Shown here: in pieces, positions 11,740-18,543 of the stretch
How positions within the stretch are numbered: the stretch's first letter is position 1
Layout of the letters: each line of letters begins with the position of its first letter
IMG/VR virus record: IMGVR_UViG_3300046491_000064
Coordinates: 1-40,059 of that record
DNA length: 40,059 nt
From: a virus
Reading direction: 5' to 3' (one strand)
Notes under the pieces: generated by a model
Seen by the model: the letters and a program-made list of their open reading frames with translations, nothing else
Databases searched by the model: none
Told to the model about the DNA's origin: nothing
Position numbers and translations under genes: made by a program

Positions 11740-11975
11740 ACATTTCTCCAAGGTTGCCGACAGATAATAAAGTCTGTCCAGTGTGAGTATCCGCCCACAC
11801 CGGTTCCGTTGTAATACTCTGCCCACATGTAAGCGTAGTTGAGGTCATCTTCTTCAATGCAGTGTACGCAGCTTACCATGTAGTTTGATGCATTCTCTAC
11901 AAAGCTTGTATTGCGGTGTCTGGATTTGATTGGACCTACACGTTTACGAAGGCAGCAAGGACATTGTTTTCTCAT
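11730..11975 (-). CDS. Cys-rich zinc-ribbon-like protein
   Basis: An 81-residue protein beginning MRKQCPCCLRKRVGPIKSRH and later VSCVHCIEEDD, giving two Cys pairs about 30 residues apart (C5/C8 and C36/C39), as in small one-zinc ribbons. The rest is aromatic (YAYMWAEYYNGTGVGGYSHWTDF), resembling many phage proteins in which a ribbon precedes 'A...WN....' patterns. Nucleic-acid or protein binding is likely. Role unknown. Confidence 0.75.
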   Translation of the reverse strand: MRKQCPCCLRKRVGPIKSRHRNTSFVENASNYMVSCVHCIEEDDLNYAYMWAEYYNGTGVGGYSHWTDFIICRQPWRNVWK

Positions 11976-12226
11976 CGTCTAACAACCTTGCCTGTGAATG
12001 TGTAATAGCGTTCTTCATCCTTTACGCTATCGATCATATAACGTTTAGTGCAGTCTAGGCATTTCACGTTGATCCAGAATTCACGATTAGTGAAACAGTC
12101 ACTGTCACTGCTTTCATATTCACCTTCAGTTTTATGGTGGGGGCATTTGCTTTGAAGGTGTTGCAGTTCAGATACGAGTCTGTTCTGCATGTCTGTGATT
12201 CTTTTTACTTTCTCACGAATAGTCAT
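11972..12226 (-). CDS. zinc-ribbon-like protein with coiled N-terminus
   Basis: An 84-residue protein. A GTG at 12235 overlaps the upstream stop and is an alternative start; ATG 12226 is preferred but the case is close. A helical start (MTIREKVKRITDMQNRLVSELQHLQSK) leads to CPHH and, 25 residues on, CLDC, a CxxH/CxxC zinc site. The end is basic (GKVVRR). No function known. Confidence 0.72.
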   Translation of the reverse strand: MTIREKVKRITDMQNRLVSELQHLQSKCPHHKTEGEYESSDSDCFTNREFWINVKCLDCTKRYMIDSVKDEERYYTFTGKVVRR

Positions 12227-12231
12227 AGTGC

Positions 12232-12462
12232 TCACCAGACAAACCTCGAACCGGGTAGAAGTACAAACCCGCTGTATTCAGGGTAATTGGTATCGATGTA
12301 TTCACGTAGTTCTTGCTCATCCCACATTGATGGAATGCTGAATGTTGTCTCGTATGCGTCTATGCGTCCTCCATAGATTTCAACATTCGATTCTGATTCG
12401 TGACAGCAGCCGTCGCCACATGCTTCGAATGTAAAGTATTCGTATCGGATTGAGTAGTTCAT
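12232..12462 (-). CDS. hypothetical protein
   Basis: A 76-residue acidic protein with GGAG before the start. It opens MNYSIRYEYFTFEACGDGCCHESESNVEIYGG and ends DEQELREYIDTNYPEYSGFVLLPGSRFVW. The CGDGCC cluster near residue 15 could bind a metal with the following His. Family not recognised. It overlaps both neighbours by a few bases. Confidence 0.75.
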   Translation of the reverse strand: MNYSIRYEYFTFEACGDGCCHESESNVEIYGGRIDAYETTFSIPSMWDEQELREYIDTNYPEYSGFVLLPGSRFVW

Positions 12463-12647
12463 TTGTTCTCCTTGGCTTGCTGTAGTGCATGTTCTAGCAC
12501 TTCAATTGCATTAGGCCAACTACCATCAAGCACAGCCTGATTGTAACCAGCATCTATACTATCGTTCATGTACCTATCAATGAAGTCATGAGACACTTCA
12601 CGTTCACGCAAGTGACGTAGATCGTCACACATTTGACACTTACACAT
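12459..12647 (-). CDS. small Cys-pair protein
   Basis: A 62-residue protein. The frame is open to 12806, but ATG 12647 has a strong GGAGG and avoids a 150-base overlap with the next gene. It opens MCKCQMCDDLRHLREREVSHDFIDRYMNDS and is then helical. C2/C4/C7 could coordinate a metal. No family recognised. Confidence 0.78.
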   Translation of the reverse strand: MCKCQMCDDLRHLREREVSHDFIDRYMNDSIDAGYNQAVLDGSWPNAIEVLEHALQQAKENK

Positions 12648-12657
12648 TTTAGCCTCC

Positions 12658-13044
12658 TTATTCAAATTCGTCTTGAAGTGCGATATCGATCCACTCACGA
12701 AGTTCACCGACATCAGAACCCCAAATATTGCGAGTGTGAAAACCGATTGACATGAAGCAACCATTGTCAGCAAGCCAGATGCAGATACGATGACCAGTTG
12801 GTTCAAATGTTAACCCGTATGGTGAACGAATTCTTGTGATGAGGTACATACACTGATCAACTGTCAGTGGTTCGTTGCTTACAACAGACTGTGCTTCGAC
12901 ACCGCACATCCCAAAACTGCGATGGTATGGGCTACTTTCAGGAAATGGTGCTACATGCCATACTACAGTGTCAGCATATTCGAAACGAGGTGACCCCGGA
13001 AGGGATTTGTTGTCTTTGCTGATGTTGATTTGTGTCCGTTTCAT
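12658..13044 (-). CDS. hypothetical protein
   Basis: A 128-residue protein with GGAGGGG upstream. Segments include VVWHVAPFPESSPYHRSFGMCGVEAQ, LTVDQCMYLITRIRSPYGLTF and HRICIWLADNGCFMSIGFHTRNIW. It appears to be a mixed alpha/beta domain. Catalytic motifs are not apparent. Coupled to the upstream 54-residue gene by ATGA. Confidence 0.78.
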   Translation of the reverse strand: MKRTQINISKDNKSLPGSPRFEYADTVVWHVAPFPESSPYHRSFGMCGVEAQSVVSNEPLTVDQCMYLITRIRSPYGLTFEPTGHRICIWLADNGCFMSIGFHTRNIWGSDVGELREWIDIALQDEFE

Positions 13045-13205
13045 TTCCCCTCCGCGATGAGTTTACGTTCGACTTGTTTAATCAATTGCCAACTGGTATT
13101 TAGGTAAGCTTCTCTGCTTTCGATTGTCCACAGATAGTTCCGTGAGTTAGCCGTTGATAATAGCAGGTCGGTCAGCATTGTCAAGTATTCGCGATGAACG
13201 ATCAT
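13041..13205 (-). CDS. hypothetical 54-residue protein
   Basis: ATG at 13205 has AAGGAG eight bases upstream and the stop overlaps the next start (ATGA). The product is an amphipathic helix bundle-like sequence (MIVHREYLTMLTDLLLSTANSRNYLWTIES, YLNTSWQLIKQVERKLIAEG). Function unknown. Confidence 0.75.
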   Translation of the reverse strand: MIVHREYLTMLTDLLLSTANSRNYLWTIESREAYLNTSWQLIKQVERKLIAEGK

Positions 13206-13215
13206 TTTGTTCTCC

Positions 13216-13401
13216 TTATGCTAATTGAATTGCGATACCCCAAAGGGTAAGGCTACCGATGCTAAACAGAAGTGCGATCAATTCCCACCTGTCTCTCCAA
13301 AGGTTTGTATATCGATGGTCGGCTACATTCATTGCAATCAGTGAGACGGCAAAGAATAAAAAGCCAATCAACCACAGCATGTCTGCCAGCGTTCCATTCA
13401 T
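13216..13401 (-). CDS. two-span membrane protein
   Basis: A 61-residue protein with two hydrophobic spans (LWLIGFLFFAVSLIAMNV and LIALLFSIGSLTLWGIAIQL) joined by a basic loop (ADHRYTNLWRDRWE), so the loop is probably cytoplasmic. AAGGAA precedes the start. A small inner-membrane protein; a role in superinfection exclusion or lysis control is possible but not shown. Confidence 0.75.
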   Translation of the reverse strand: MNGTLADMLWLIGFLFFAVSLIAMNVADHRYTNLWRDRWELIALLFSIGSLTLWGIAIQLA

Positions 13402-13412
13402 TTTTGTTTTCC

Positions 13413-13628
13413 TTATGTGTAAAATAGTATTTTTGGTTTAGGTGTTTGTTCTTTCTCTTCCCGTATACGAGCTTCTTCAGCTAGAAGATTCCGAAAGTAG
13501 GAATCACAGTCATCAAGACTGTATCGTTCTGCAAGGTGTTCCCAAAATAGAAATGCACGTCTTTGATAAATGCGATATACCTTGTCATTTGGTGAATAAT
13601 GGTATTCTACAACCTTAAATCGATTCAT
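13413..13628 (-). CDS. hypothetical protein
   Basis: A 71-residue protein. ATG 13628 has GGAG six bases away, whereas the ATG at 13649 lacks one. It reads MNRFKVVEYHYSPNDKVYRIYQRRAFLFWEHLAERYSLDDCDSYFRNLLAEEARIREE. The pattern 'KV..Y.....D..Y.IY.RR.F.FW..L' is familiar from small proteins of several myophages, without known function. It overlaps the GIY-YIG-like gene by 14 bases. Confidence 0.78.
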   Translation of the reverse strand: MNRFKVVEYHYSPNDKVYRIYQRRAFLFWEHLAERYSLDDCDSYFRNLLAEEARIREEKEQTPKPKILFYT

Positions 13629-13935
13629 ATCGTCTCCTAATTGATCCATCGTTGTTGCATTGTGTCAGTTCATAGCCCGCATACTCAATATCGGGTATTG
13701 AGATGTGTGTAAACCATTCACCTTGTACTCTACGCCTACTGAACAGAGAATGCAAGCCTTTTTCTACATCAATTGCACGGGCGTCTGTCGTTTGCCAGCA
13801 ACGAATGATCTTAATGTGCGTACCAGATGCCAATTCGAGTTGACGCTGGCGTTTTACTGGGTTGATAGCGATTCCAATCTTGTTCAGCTGGTGGTCATTC
13901 TCCATCAGGTATAGTCTTTGATTTTCTCTTACCAT
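13615..13935 (-). CDS. T5orf172/MUG113-type GIY-YIG-like protein
   Basis: A 106-residue protein. The block LYLMENDHQLNKIGIAINPVKRQRQLE followed by EKGLHSLFSRRRVQGEWF is the pattern of the MUG113/T5orf172 branch of the GIY-YIG fold: a first strand with Y, K-I-G after about 8 residues, R-x-R-Q, E (EK) and final GEWF. In this branch the family may be a nuclease or a nucleic-acid-binding relic. Start is ATG 13935 with AAGGCG upstream. Confidence 0.8.
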   Translation of the reverse strand: MVRENQRLYLMENDHQLNKIGIAINPVKRQRQLELASGTHIKIIRCWQTTDARAIDVEKGLHSLFSRRRVQGEWFTHISIPDIEYAGYELTQCNNDGSIRRRYESI

Positions 13936-14186
13936 CTGTACGCCTTATTGCTCTGACCATCCATATAACCATCGTGATAGGCTTGCAGAATTTCCATTCT
14001 CGATTTATCAATGGCTTCGAAATGTTTCTGAATTAGCTGGTTGACTTGAGTCTGAGTGTATTTCTTCTCTCCCCTGACTAGGTGGTTATCCCGAACAGTT
14101 GGTGTATAATAATCGTCATCTCGTTGCCCTCCCATACCGCCGTATAGGTCAGGTTCTGAGTCATCCATTGAATATGGTACGTGCAT
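13929..14186 (-). CDS. hypothetical protein
   Basis: An 85-residue protein preceded by AGGAG. The first third is acidic and Gly/Tyr-rich (MDDSEPDLYGGMGGQRDDDYYTP), then helical (YTQTQVNQLIQKHFEAIDKSRMEILQAYHDGYMDGQ). Possibly a linker plus helix-turn-helix-like segment. No family recognised. It starts just after a hairpin at 14209. Confidence 0.7.
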   Translation of the reverse strand: MHVPYSMDDSEPDLYGGMGGQRDDDYYTPTVRDNHLVRGEKKYTQTQVNQLIQKHFEAIDKSRMEILQAYHDGYMDGQSNKAYRW

Positions 14187-14208
14187 TTCATTCTCCTAGA
14201 ATTGGTAA

Positions 14209-14228
14209 AACCCTCAATTAAGAGGGTT
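14209..14228 (-). terminator. attenuator or weak terminator hairpin
   Basis: On the minus strand AACCCTC, TTAATT, GAGGGTT then TTACC. A short T run only, and no promoter was found after it, so downstream genes probably need read-through. Confidence 0.55.
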
Positions 14229-14408
14229 CTTTAGTAGTGCGGTCAGGGTATCGATTGTTGACTGATACAGCTTTCGCTCACGATCAAATGCATCTTCAAT
14301 CTGTGTGATCGTGCTCTCATGCGATTGCCAATGTACGTAATCACCAGTGAGTGACTTGTAACCATAAAGGTTTTCAAGCGTACCACTTGTGCAATAGAAC
14401 TTACTCAT
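14214..14408 (-). CDS. hypothetical protein
   Basis: A 64-residue protein. The frame is open to 14459, but that part overlaps the 59-residue gene upstream; ATG 14408 or 14411 lies 6-9 bases after GAGGA. It reads MSKFYCTSGTLENLYGYKSLTGDYVHWQS and then a helix (ESTITQIEDAFDRERKLYQSTIDTLTALL). Its stop lies within the hairpin at 14209. Confidence 0.68.
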   Translation of the reverse strand: MSKFYCTSGTLENLYGYKSLTGDYVHWQSHESTITQIEDAFDRERKLYQSTIDTLTALLKNPLN

Positions 14409-14580
14409 CATCAATGTCCTCATCGTTGTAAAGTCGAACGACATCATCACCGCCACCATATGTCATGCTTGATACGCCGAACCAACCAATGGCATCGGGG
14501 CAAAAGATTTGCACACATTGGTCTTCGCCACACATGATAGCGATTGATTCCAGTTTGTTGATCAGTTTACGAATGTTCAT
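14401..14580 (-). CDS. hypothetical 59-residue protein
   Basis: ATG at 14580 overlaps the stop of the PD-(D/E)XK nuclease gene as ATGA. Product: MNIRKLINKLESIAIMCGEDQ, then QIFCPDAIGWFGVSSMTYGGGDDVVRLYNDED. A helix followed by a strand-rich part; acidic end. Family unknown. Confidence 0.7.
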   Translation of the reverse strand: MNIRKLINKLESIAIMCGEDQCVQIFCPDAIGWFGVSSMTYGGGDDVVRLYNDEDIDDE

Positions 14581-15056
14581 TTGGGCATTCCCTCATATAC
14601 TTGGTCAAGATGACCTCTGATTTCCATCCTGCGTAGTGCAGAATACATGTAAGCAGTTTCATTCACCTTACTTCCACTAAATGGAGCATCGAATACCCAC
14701 TGAGTGTTTCTAGGCCAACCCGTTGTTTTGTTCACTCTTCCCTTTTCACTGACTTCGAGTAAACCCCAACCGGTTGGAAGTTCGCTTACAGTGATTAATC
14801 CACGAGGAACCATCATAAATCGCCAGTCACCCATACCCATTGTTGGGTCTTTCCTGAATCGCTTCTTACGATCAGCTAGGAAGTCTGCACGGCTTGTCTT
14901 ACATTCAATCAAACAAGATGTACCATTCCTGAATCCCATTGCGTCAGGCTGTTCACCAGATGGTGTAAGAGCACGAAACTTATCATGAAAGGCAACACCG
15001 AAGCCATTCCGCTTCAAGAAACGATAGCCGATATCACAAAGTTCATCGTGCGTCAT
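14577..15056 (-). CDS. PD-(D/E)XK nuclease-like protein
   Basis: A 159-residue protein. The ATG at 15056 forms an ATGA overlap with the upstream gene and is preferred to a TTG at 15062. P37-D38 followed by E51-C-K53 (PDAMGFRNG...CLIECKTSRADFLADRKKRFR) is the PD-x(n)-ExK active site of the restriction-endonuclease superfamily, as in VRR-NUC, resolvase-like and phage single-strand annealing-associated nucleases. It probably acts in phage DNA processing or recombination. Exact subfamily not identified. Confidence 0.82.
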   Translation of the reverse strand: MTHDELCDIGYRFLKRNGFGVAFHDKFRALTPSGEQPDAMGFRNGTSCLIECKTSRADFLADRKKRFRKDPTMGMGDWRFMMVPRGLITVSELPTGWGLLEVSEKGRVNKTTGWPRNTQWVFDAPFSGSKVNETAYMYSALRRMEIRGHLDQVYEGMPK

Positions 15057-15340
15057 GGGCAACAGAACTCATTCTTACCACAGTATGAATAATCCCGATT
15101 AAACTCAGACAAGTCACATGGTAGATCATAGTATTCTTGGCAGCTTCGGCATTTTACGTACACAGAACCTCTACTATCCGAAACTACCTGATCCATTTCT
15201 TCAATCTTTTGCTGTAGGTCTCTCACTTGCTTGCTCTCTTGGAACAAAGATGATGCCAAACCTGACACCAACATCTCTACATCGCCATTCGATAACCGAA
15301 AGCCTTCGAATAGTGCGTTAATATACTGTTGCTCGTTCAT
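15053..15340 (-). CDS. hypothetical protein with C-terminal zinc-ribbon
   Basis: A 95-residue protein with GGGAG upstream. The first 60 residues are helical with a coiled-coil tendency (ASSLFQESKQVRDLQQKIEEMDQVVSD). The end has CRSC, C, C and CC (from YVKCRSCQEYYDLPC to YCGKNEFCC), consistent with a zinc ribbon. Lies between the TOPRIM protein and a nuclease, so a replication-related role is plausible. Confidence 0.75.
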   Translation of the reverse strand: MNEQQYINALFEGFRLSNGDVEMLVSGLASSLFQESKQVRDLQQKIEEMDQVVSDSRGSVYVKCRSCQEYYDLPCDLSEFNRDYSYCGKNEFCCP

Positions 15341-15852
15341 CTTTTCTCCCTCAATAGTAATTCAAGCTCTTCTAGACTGTATTCATCCAAGTCAAGCTCT
15401 GACTGAAAGCCTTTACGTACAATGTTCACCATTCCCTTACCTGCTTTGTCGTTATCACCGATTCCAATCAGATTGAATGGCAGTGTATGCAACCAACTTC
15501 GCATTGGTTTTGGATTTGATGTCAGCAAGGCTAATGCATTATTGCCCAACATGTGTAAGGCGCTTGCCTTAAAGATTCCCTCGACAATGTACAGGTCTTT
15601 ATTACGGTAGTCAAGCGTTTCCAATCCCCAACAGGCATTCACACCTCGTGCTGAGTGTGTGAAGTACCTTCCATCTTTGGCATTGTTCGTCTTTTTACAG
15701 GTGACTGTTGATCGATATTGTTGGAAGCCAACAAATTGACCGGCAAGATTGCTCAAGTACACGGTCAGAACTTCATTCTCAAGATCAAGCACCTGATTGA
15801 CATAACGAGTTGGATCATACTTACGTGTAAGTAAGTGCTTAATCAAATCCAT
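15337..15852 (-). CDS. TOPRIM-domain primase-like protein
   Basis: A 171-residue protein. Residues 87-137 carry a TOPRIM core: LYIVEGIFKASAL with catalytic E91, then LIGIGDNDKAGKG with the D133-x-D135 metal motif. The N-terminal 80 residues (FVGFQQYRSTVTCKK...GRYFTHSARGVNACWGLETL) match the region that precedes TOPRIM in DnaG/phage primase proteins, but a zinc-finger and helicase are absent. It is probably a compact primase or primase-like accessory. It is much shorter than DnaG. Confidence 0.85.
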   Translation of the reverse strand: MDLIKHLLTRKYDPTRYVNQVLDLENEVLTVYLSNLAGQFVGFQQYRSTVTCKKTNNAKDGRYFTHSARGVNACWGLETLDYRNKDLYIVEGIFKASALHMLGNNALALLTSNPKPMRSWLHTLPFNLIGIGDNDKAGKGMVNIVRKGFQSELDLDEYSLEELELLLREKR

Positions 15853-16131
15853 CTATCTCCCCTTTGGTGGTTGTGCTTTGTTATACTCATCCATATCTTT
15901 ATGCCACTTTTCCATGTTAATGGCATGGTGAACATATTCCTCATTGCAGCAACATTCTGTACAGACATATGTTGGTGGCACATCATGACCCGTGAGTGTG
16001 ATCTTCCAGACACTTACAAGCTTGAATTCGTAATGGCAGAATCGACATTGTACCCAGTTGAATACTGGCGTTACCTTTTTGATGATTAGTGGCGTACTAG
16101 CCACATTATTTTTGTCGCTTGCGCGTTTCAT
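15853..16131 (-). CDS. zinc-ribbon protein
   Basis: A 92-residue protein directly upstream of the TOPRIM gene with no gap. It has CRFC and, 26 residues later, CTECCC, a classic four-Cys zinc ribbon. Because separate zinc-binding domains often partner primases, it might act in trans with the TOPRIM protein, which lacks one. This partnership is inference from position. Confidence 0.75.
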   Translation of the reverse strand: MKRASDKNNVASTPLIIKKVTPVFNWVQCRFCHYEFKLVSVWKITLTGHDVPPTYVCTECCCNEEYVHHAINMEKWHKDMDEYNKAQPPKGR

Positions 16132-16358
16132 CGGCGGTTACCCTTCTCACGCTTTGCCAATCCTTTCATTACCATCCCATGAATGGTACGAACACAGTAA
16201 TATGCAATACCTGCAAGGATGTAGAGTGGGGTAAGTTTAGGATCGAGCAAGCAAAGTACAATGATAACAAAAGTCACAATTAAGATTAGTGCTGTCACTA
16301 CCCAAGCTTGTTTGCGAATAGACAGGTTCTTGTAAGCATCTTTAATACGGTTAAACAT
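16128..16358 (-). CDS. two-span membrane protein
   Basis: A 76-residue protein. The ATG at 16358 has GGAG nine bases upstream; a TTG at 16367 abuts it. After a basic start (MFNRIKDAYKNLSIRKQ) come two spans (AWVVTALILIVTFVIIVLCLL and PLYILAGIAYYCVRTIHGMV) and a basic tail (KGLAKREKGNRR). Both ends are probably cytoplasmic. Role unknown. Confidence 0.75.
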   Translation of the reverse strand: MFNRIKDAYKNLSIRKQAWVVTALILIVTFVIIVLCLLDPKLTPLYILAGIAYYCVRTIHGMVMKGLAKREKGNRR

Positions 16359-16741
16359 CAGTGCCAACTCCTAGTTTTGAAATGGGTTTGAAGAATATCA
16401 CACATGTCACGATAGATCAATGGGCTTTTCTCTTTCATCTTGGCTAGACCAGTACCTAGACCATCTGCCGGGAATACGAGTGTACGCATTTTACCTTGCG
16501 TATACAAGTCCCTGAGTGCATTTAATACGTGATTCCTCTCACAATCTTTATCATGGAAGAATGCACCCTCATGCATTGTCGGGAATCGCTTTGTTGGAAT
16601 TCCGAAAGCATTATTCTGATATCGGATGATAGCCTGACCACCAGTACCTGTACCTGCCAGATTGTCTCCGAAAATAAACAGCTTGTCAGGGTTGTCCGTA
16701 CAATCTTTTACACAATACCTGCTCATGTATTCAATATTCAT
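16358..16741 (-). CDS. conserved 'IFGDN' family protein
   Basis: A 127-residue protein with GGAG upstream. The motif DKLFIFGDNLAGTGTGGQAIIRYQNNAFGIPTKRFP is characteristic of a family seen in many phages and bacteria ('F.FGDN..G.GGGGQA..R...NA.GIPT'). It is followed by ALRDLYTQGKMRTLVFPADGLGTGLAKM and a C-terminal helix. The glycine-rich FGDN loop suggests nucleotide or ADP-ribose-like ligand binding, but biochemical function is not known to me. Confidence 0.82.
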   Translation of the reverse strand: MNIEYMSRYCVKDCTDNPDKLFIFGDNLAGTGTGGQAIIRYQNNAFGIPTKRFPTMHEGAFFHDKDCERNHVLNALRDLYTQGKMRTLVFPADGLGTGLAKMKEKSPLIYRDMCDILQTHFKTRSWH

Positions 16742-16761
16742 TAATTCTCCAGATACAATAA

Positions 16762-16781
16762 TGCCCCGACAGAGCGGGGCA
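16762..16781 (-). terminator. hairpin before the IFGDN gene
   Basis: TGCCCCG, ACAGAG, CGGGGCA. On the minus strand it is followed by TTATTGTATC, a poor T run, so it is a weak terminator or RNA-processing hairpin within the operon. Confidence 0.55.
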
Positions 16782-16785
16782 GTTG

Positions 16786-16962
16786 TTATTCTTGAATGTC
16801 AGCTGCTCGTTGCCGTGCCTCGTGCCATGTTTCAAAGTGAGCCAGTGCGATTTGCTCATTGGTCAACTTGCTTACATCACGAATGAATCGTTTGAAGTTG
16901 TTGAACACGTTACGGTCTTGACCTTCCCCCTGTGTGATCTTGCTGATGTCTGGTGCTGCCAT
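16786..16962 (-). CDS. hypothetical 58-residue protein
   Basis: ATG at 16962 overlaps the stop of the next gene upstream (TAATG). Product: MAAPDISKITQGEGQDRNVFNNFKRFIRDVSKLTNEQIALAHFETWHEARQRAADIQE, i.e. helical, with an aromatic/basic middle. Ends 5 bases before the hairpin at 16762. No family recognised. Confidence 0.7.
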   Translation of the reverse strand: MAAPDISKITQGEGQDRNVFNNFKRFIRDVSKLTNEQIALAHFETWHEARQRAADIQE

Positions 16963-17156
16963 TATTGAAGTCCCTCACTTTGGTGGTATTCGATTGTGTA
17001 TGTCCCGTCTGACATCTTTGAAATGCCTACCATCTCTGGTTCACAGAACCGGATGAAATCAAGAGCTTGGTCGAGTGTATTGAAATCTCTCACCATCGCA
17101 TCTGGTCGGAAAACTTCAGTTACCTCGATTGTACCTTCAATTGATTCCACGACCAT
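16962..17156 (-). CDS. hypothetical protein
   Basis: A 64-residue protein with GGGAG before the start. It reads MVVESIEGTIEVTEVFRPDAMVRDFNTLDQALDFIRFCEPEMVGISKMSDGTYTIEYHQSEG, a beta-alpha-beta pattern of the type found in many small phage proteins. Overlaps the protein phosphatase gene by 20 bases. Confidence 0.75.
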   Translation of the reverse strand: MVVESIEGTIEVTEVFRPDAMVRDFNTLDQALDFIRFCEPEMVGISKMSDGTYTIEYHQSEGLQ

Positions 17157-17892
17157 TACTTACTCCCCTCATAAATTCAGAATTGATTTCGAATACGTTC
17201 AGCTTATCACGGAAAAAGCTACCAGCATCAGCAAATACCATGTTCCCCAGTTGTTCAACATCGCCACTATCTGTAGGCGTATGTCCAGCAAGAACGAAGT
17301 CAACGCCTGCCACTTGCTCTTTGAGTTGGTAATCATACCATGTCCGACTCCACTGTGCAACTGCCTGACCATTCCATTCAAGCTCCATAGGATCGATGTT
17401 TACGAACTTATCCCAATCCTTGTATGGAACTTCAGCGTGCACGATACCAGCTTTGCGTCCGTGTGGCAACAACAATTCGATACCGAGGGGCATACTTTTG
17501 AACATTTCACAGATTGCCTTGCTTTTTGCCTTATCCAGTGATAGTGCCCATGTTCCACCATTTGCAAGAAGACAGCGGACAGATCGGTTCTGTTGGAACC
17601 AACCACTCATTTCTGCATCAATGAACATTTGTTCGTGATTACCACGAGCGCTGAAAATCCAATCTGATTCAAGGAAGTCTAGCACATGCTTGCTGTCTGG
17701 TCCACGGTCAGTCCAATCACCAGCCGACAACAGAATGTCTGTCTTCGAGTTAAATGCTAGGTCTGACAACCCTTCCATCAAAAGGTCATAATAACCATGT
17801 GTGTCGGTAGCGAAAAACACGCGACCTTTGAATTCTCGTAAATCGAGTTGCTGAATGTGATTGCAGCTACCGATCCTTACCTGCTTGAGCAT
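17137..17892 (-). CDS. PPP-family serine/threonine protein phosphatase
   Basis: A 251-residue metallophosphoesterase. Motifs in order: D30-T-H32 (DTHGYYDLL), GDWTDRGPDS at 58-67, RGNHEQMF at 83-90, a His in IVHAE near 150, and AGHTPT near 203. These are the metal and phosphate ligands of PPP phosphatases such as the lambda and Felix O1-type phage enzymes. The length is usual for the family. It would dephosphorylate host or phage proteins in the cytoplasm, or diadenosine polyphosphates, which related ApaH enzymes cleave. GAGGA precedes the start. Confidence 0.92.
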   Translation of the reverse strand: MLKQVRIGSCNHIQQLDLREFKGRVFFATDTHGYYDLLMEGLSDLAFNSKTDILLSAGDWTDRGPDSKHVLDFLESDWIFSARGNHEQMFIDAEMSGWFQQNRSVRCLLANGGTWALSLDKAKSKAICEMFKSMPLGIELLLPHGRKAGIVHAEVPYKDWDKFVNIDPMELEWNGQAVAQWSRTWYDYQLKEQVAGVDFVLAGHTPTDSGDVEQLGNMVFADAGSFFRDKLNVFEINSEFMRGVSNGRGIN

Positions 17893-18029
17893 TTCATATC
17901 CTCTGCTAATTTGGGAAACTCAAGTTTGAACTTTTCCCATGATTGAATCCACTCATGTGTACGAATGGCGTTTTGACGCATCTCTTCGATTGTTGGTGTA
18001 GGTGGTATAAGCTTAATCTGCGTAAGCAT
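17877..18029 (-). CDS. hypothetical 50-residue protein
   Basis: ATG at 18029 has GGAG seven bases upstream. Product: MLTQIKLIPPTPTIEEMRQNAIRTHEWIQSWEKFKLEFPKLAED..., helical after a proline-rich start. It overlaps the SLOG gene by 17 and the phosphatase by 16 bases, as expected for this packed operon. Function unknown. Confidence 0.68.
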   Translation of the reverse strand: MLTQIKLIPPTPTIEEMRQNAIRTHEWIQSWEKFKLEFPKLAEDMKCSSR

Positions 18030-18543
18030 TTACAATCTCCATAATTTGTTCTGGTGTATGGTTACGATCAACACCATCTTCGAACCGCATTTTGTAGCCA
18101 GCGGGCCACATACCTTCGCATTCGATACCAATCTTAGCCGCTGCAATAAGTCCAGCAAGATCAGCACCTGTCTGACCTCCTGAAACTACTTTATCCAGCT
18201 TCCAGTGCTGGTCTACCTGATGCAACACTCGTCGCACATAGTCATTCATCATAACCTGAGTGATTTCGTATTTAGTAAGTGTGTAAATACCATTACCTGC
18301 AACGTTAACCACACGACTGTCATGTTTACGAAGCATGGCGAATAACTGTCGAGCACCTGCGAGCCATTCTTCAGCGAAGTTCTTTGCATCAATGTGAACG
18401 ATCTTACCAGCGGCAGCTTTGGTTGTCAACTTTTCACCAGCAGTGGTGAAGTCGGCTGCAATAGCCAACGTTACACCCTGCGAAGCATTATGGTAAGTCC
18501 GTGGTGCATAACTACTGCTCTTATGTTCACGGATTTTAATCAT
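18013..18543 (-). CDS. SLOG-superfamily nucleotide-binding protein
   Basis: A 176-residue protein. The C-terminal half has VVSGGQTGADLAGLIAAAKIGIECEGMWPAGYKMRFEDG, the Rossmann-like GGQTGAD loop and P-A-G segment of the SLOG fold (molybdenum-carrier-like branch). The N-terminal half (YHNASQGVTLAIAADFTTAGEKLTTKAA...VHID) looks like a family-specific extension, with a possible second strand set. SLOG proteins bind nucleotides or nucleotide-derived ligands and occur in signalling and conflict systems. The ligand here is unknown. It overlaps DNA ligase by ATGA. Confidence 0.82.
   Translation of the reverse strand: MIKIREHKSSSYAPRTYHNASQGVTLAIAADFTTAGEKLTTKAAAGKIVHIDAKNFAEEWLAGARQLFAMLRKHDSRVVNVAGNGIYTLTKYEITQVMMNDYVRRVLHQVDQHWKLDKVVSGGQTGADLAGLIAAAKIGIECEGMWPAGYKMRFEDGVDRNHTPEQIMEIVNAYAD

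Noticed and set aside
11663-11857. N-terminal extension of the CYTH protein
   Set aside because: The first 65 codons have no ribosome binding site and overlap two other genes; the ExExK motif should be at the N-terminus.
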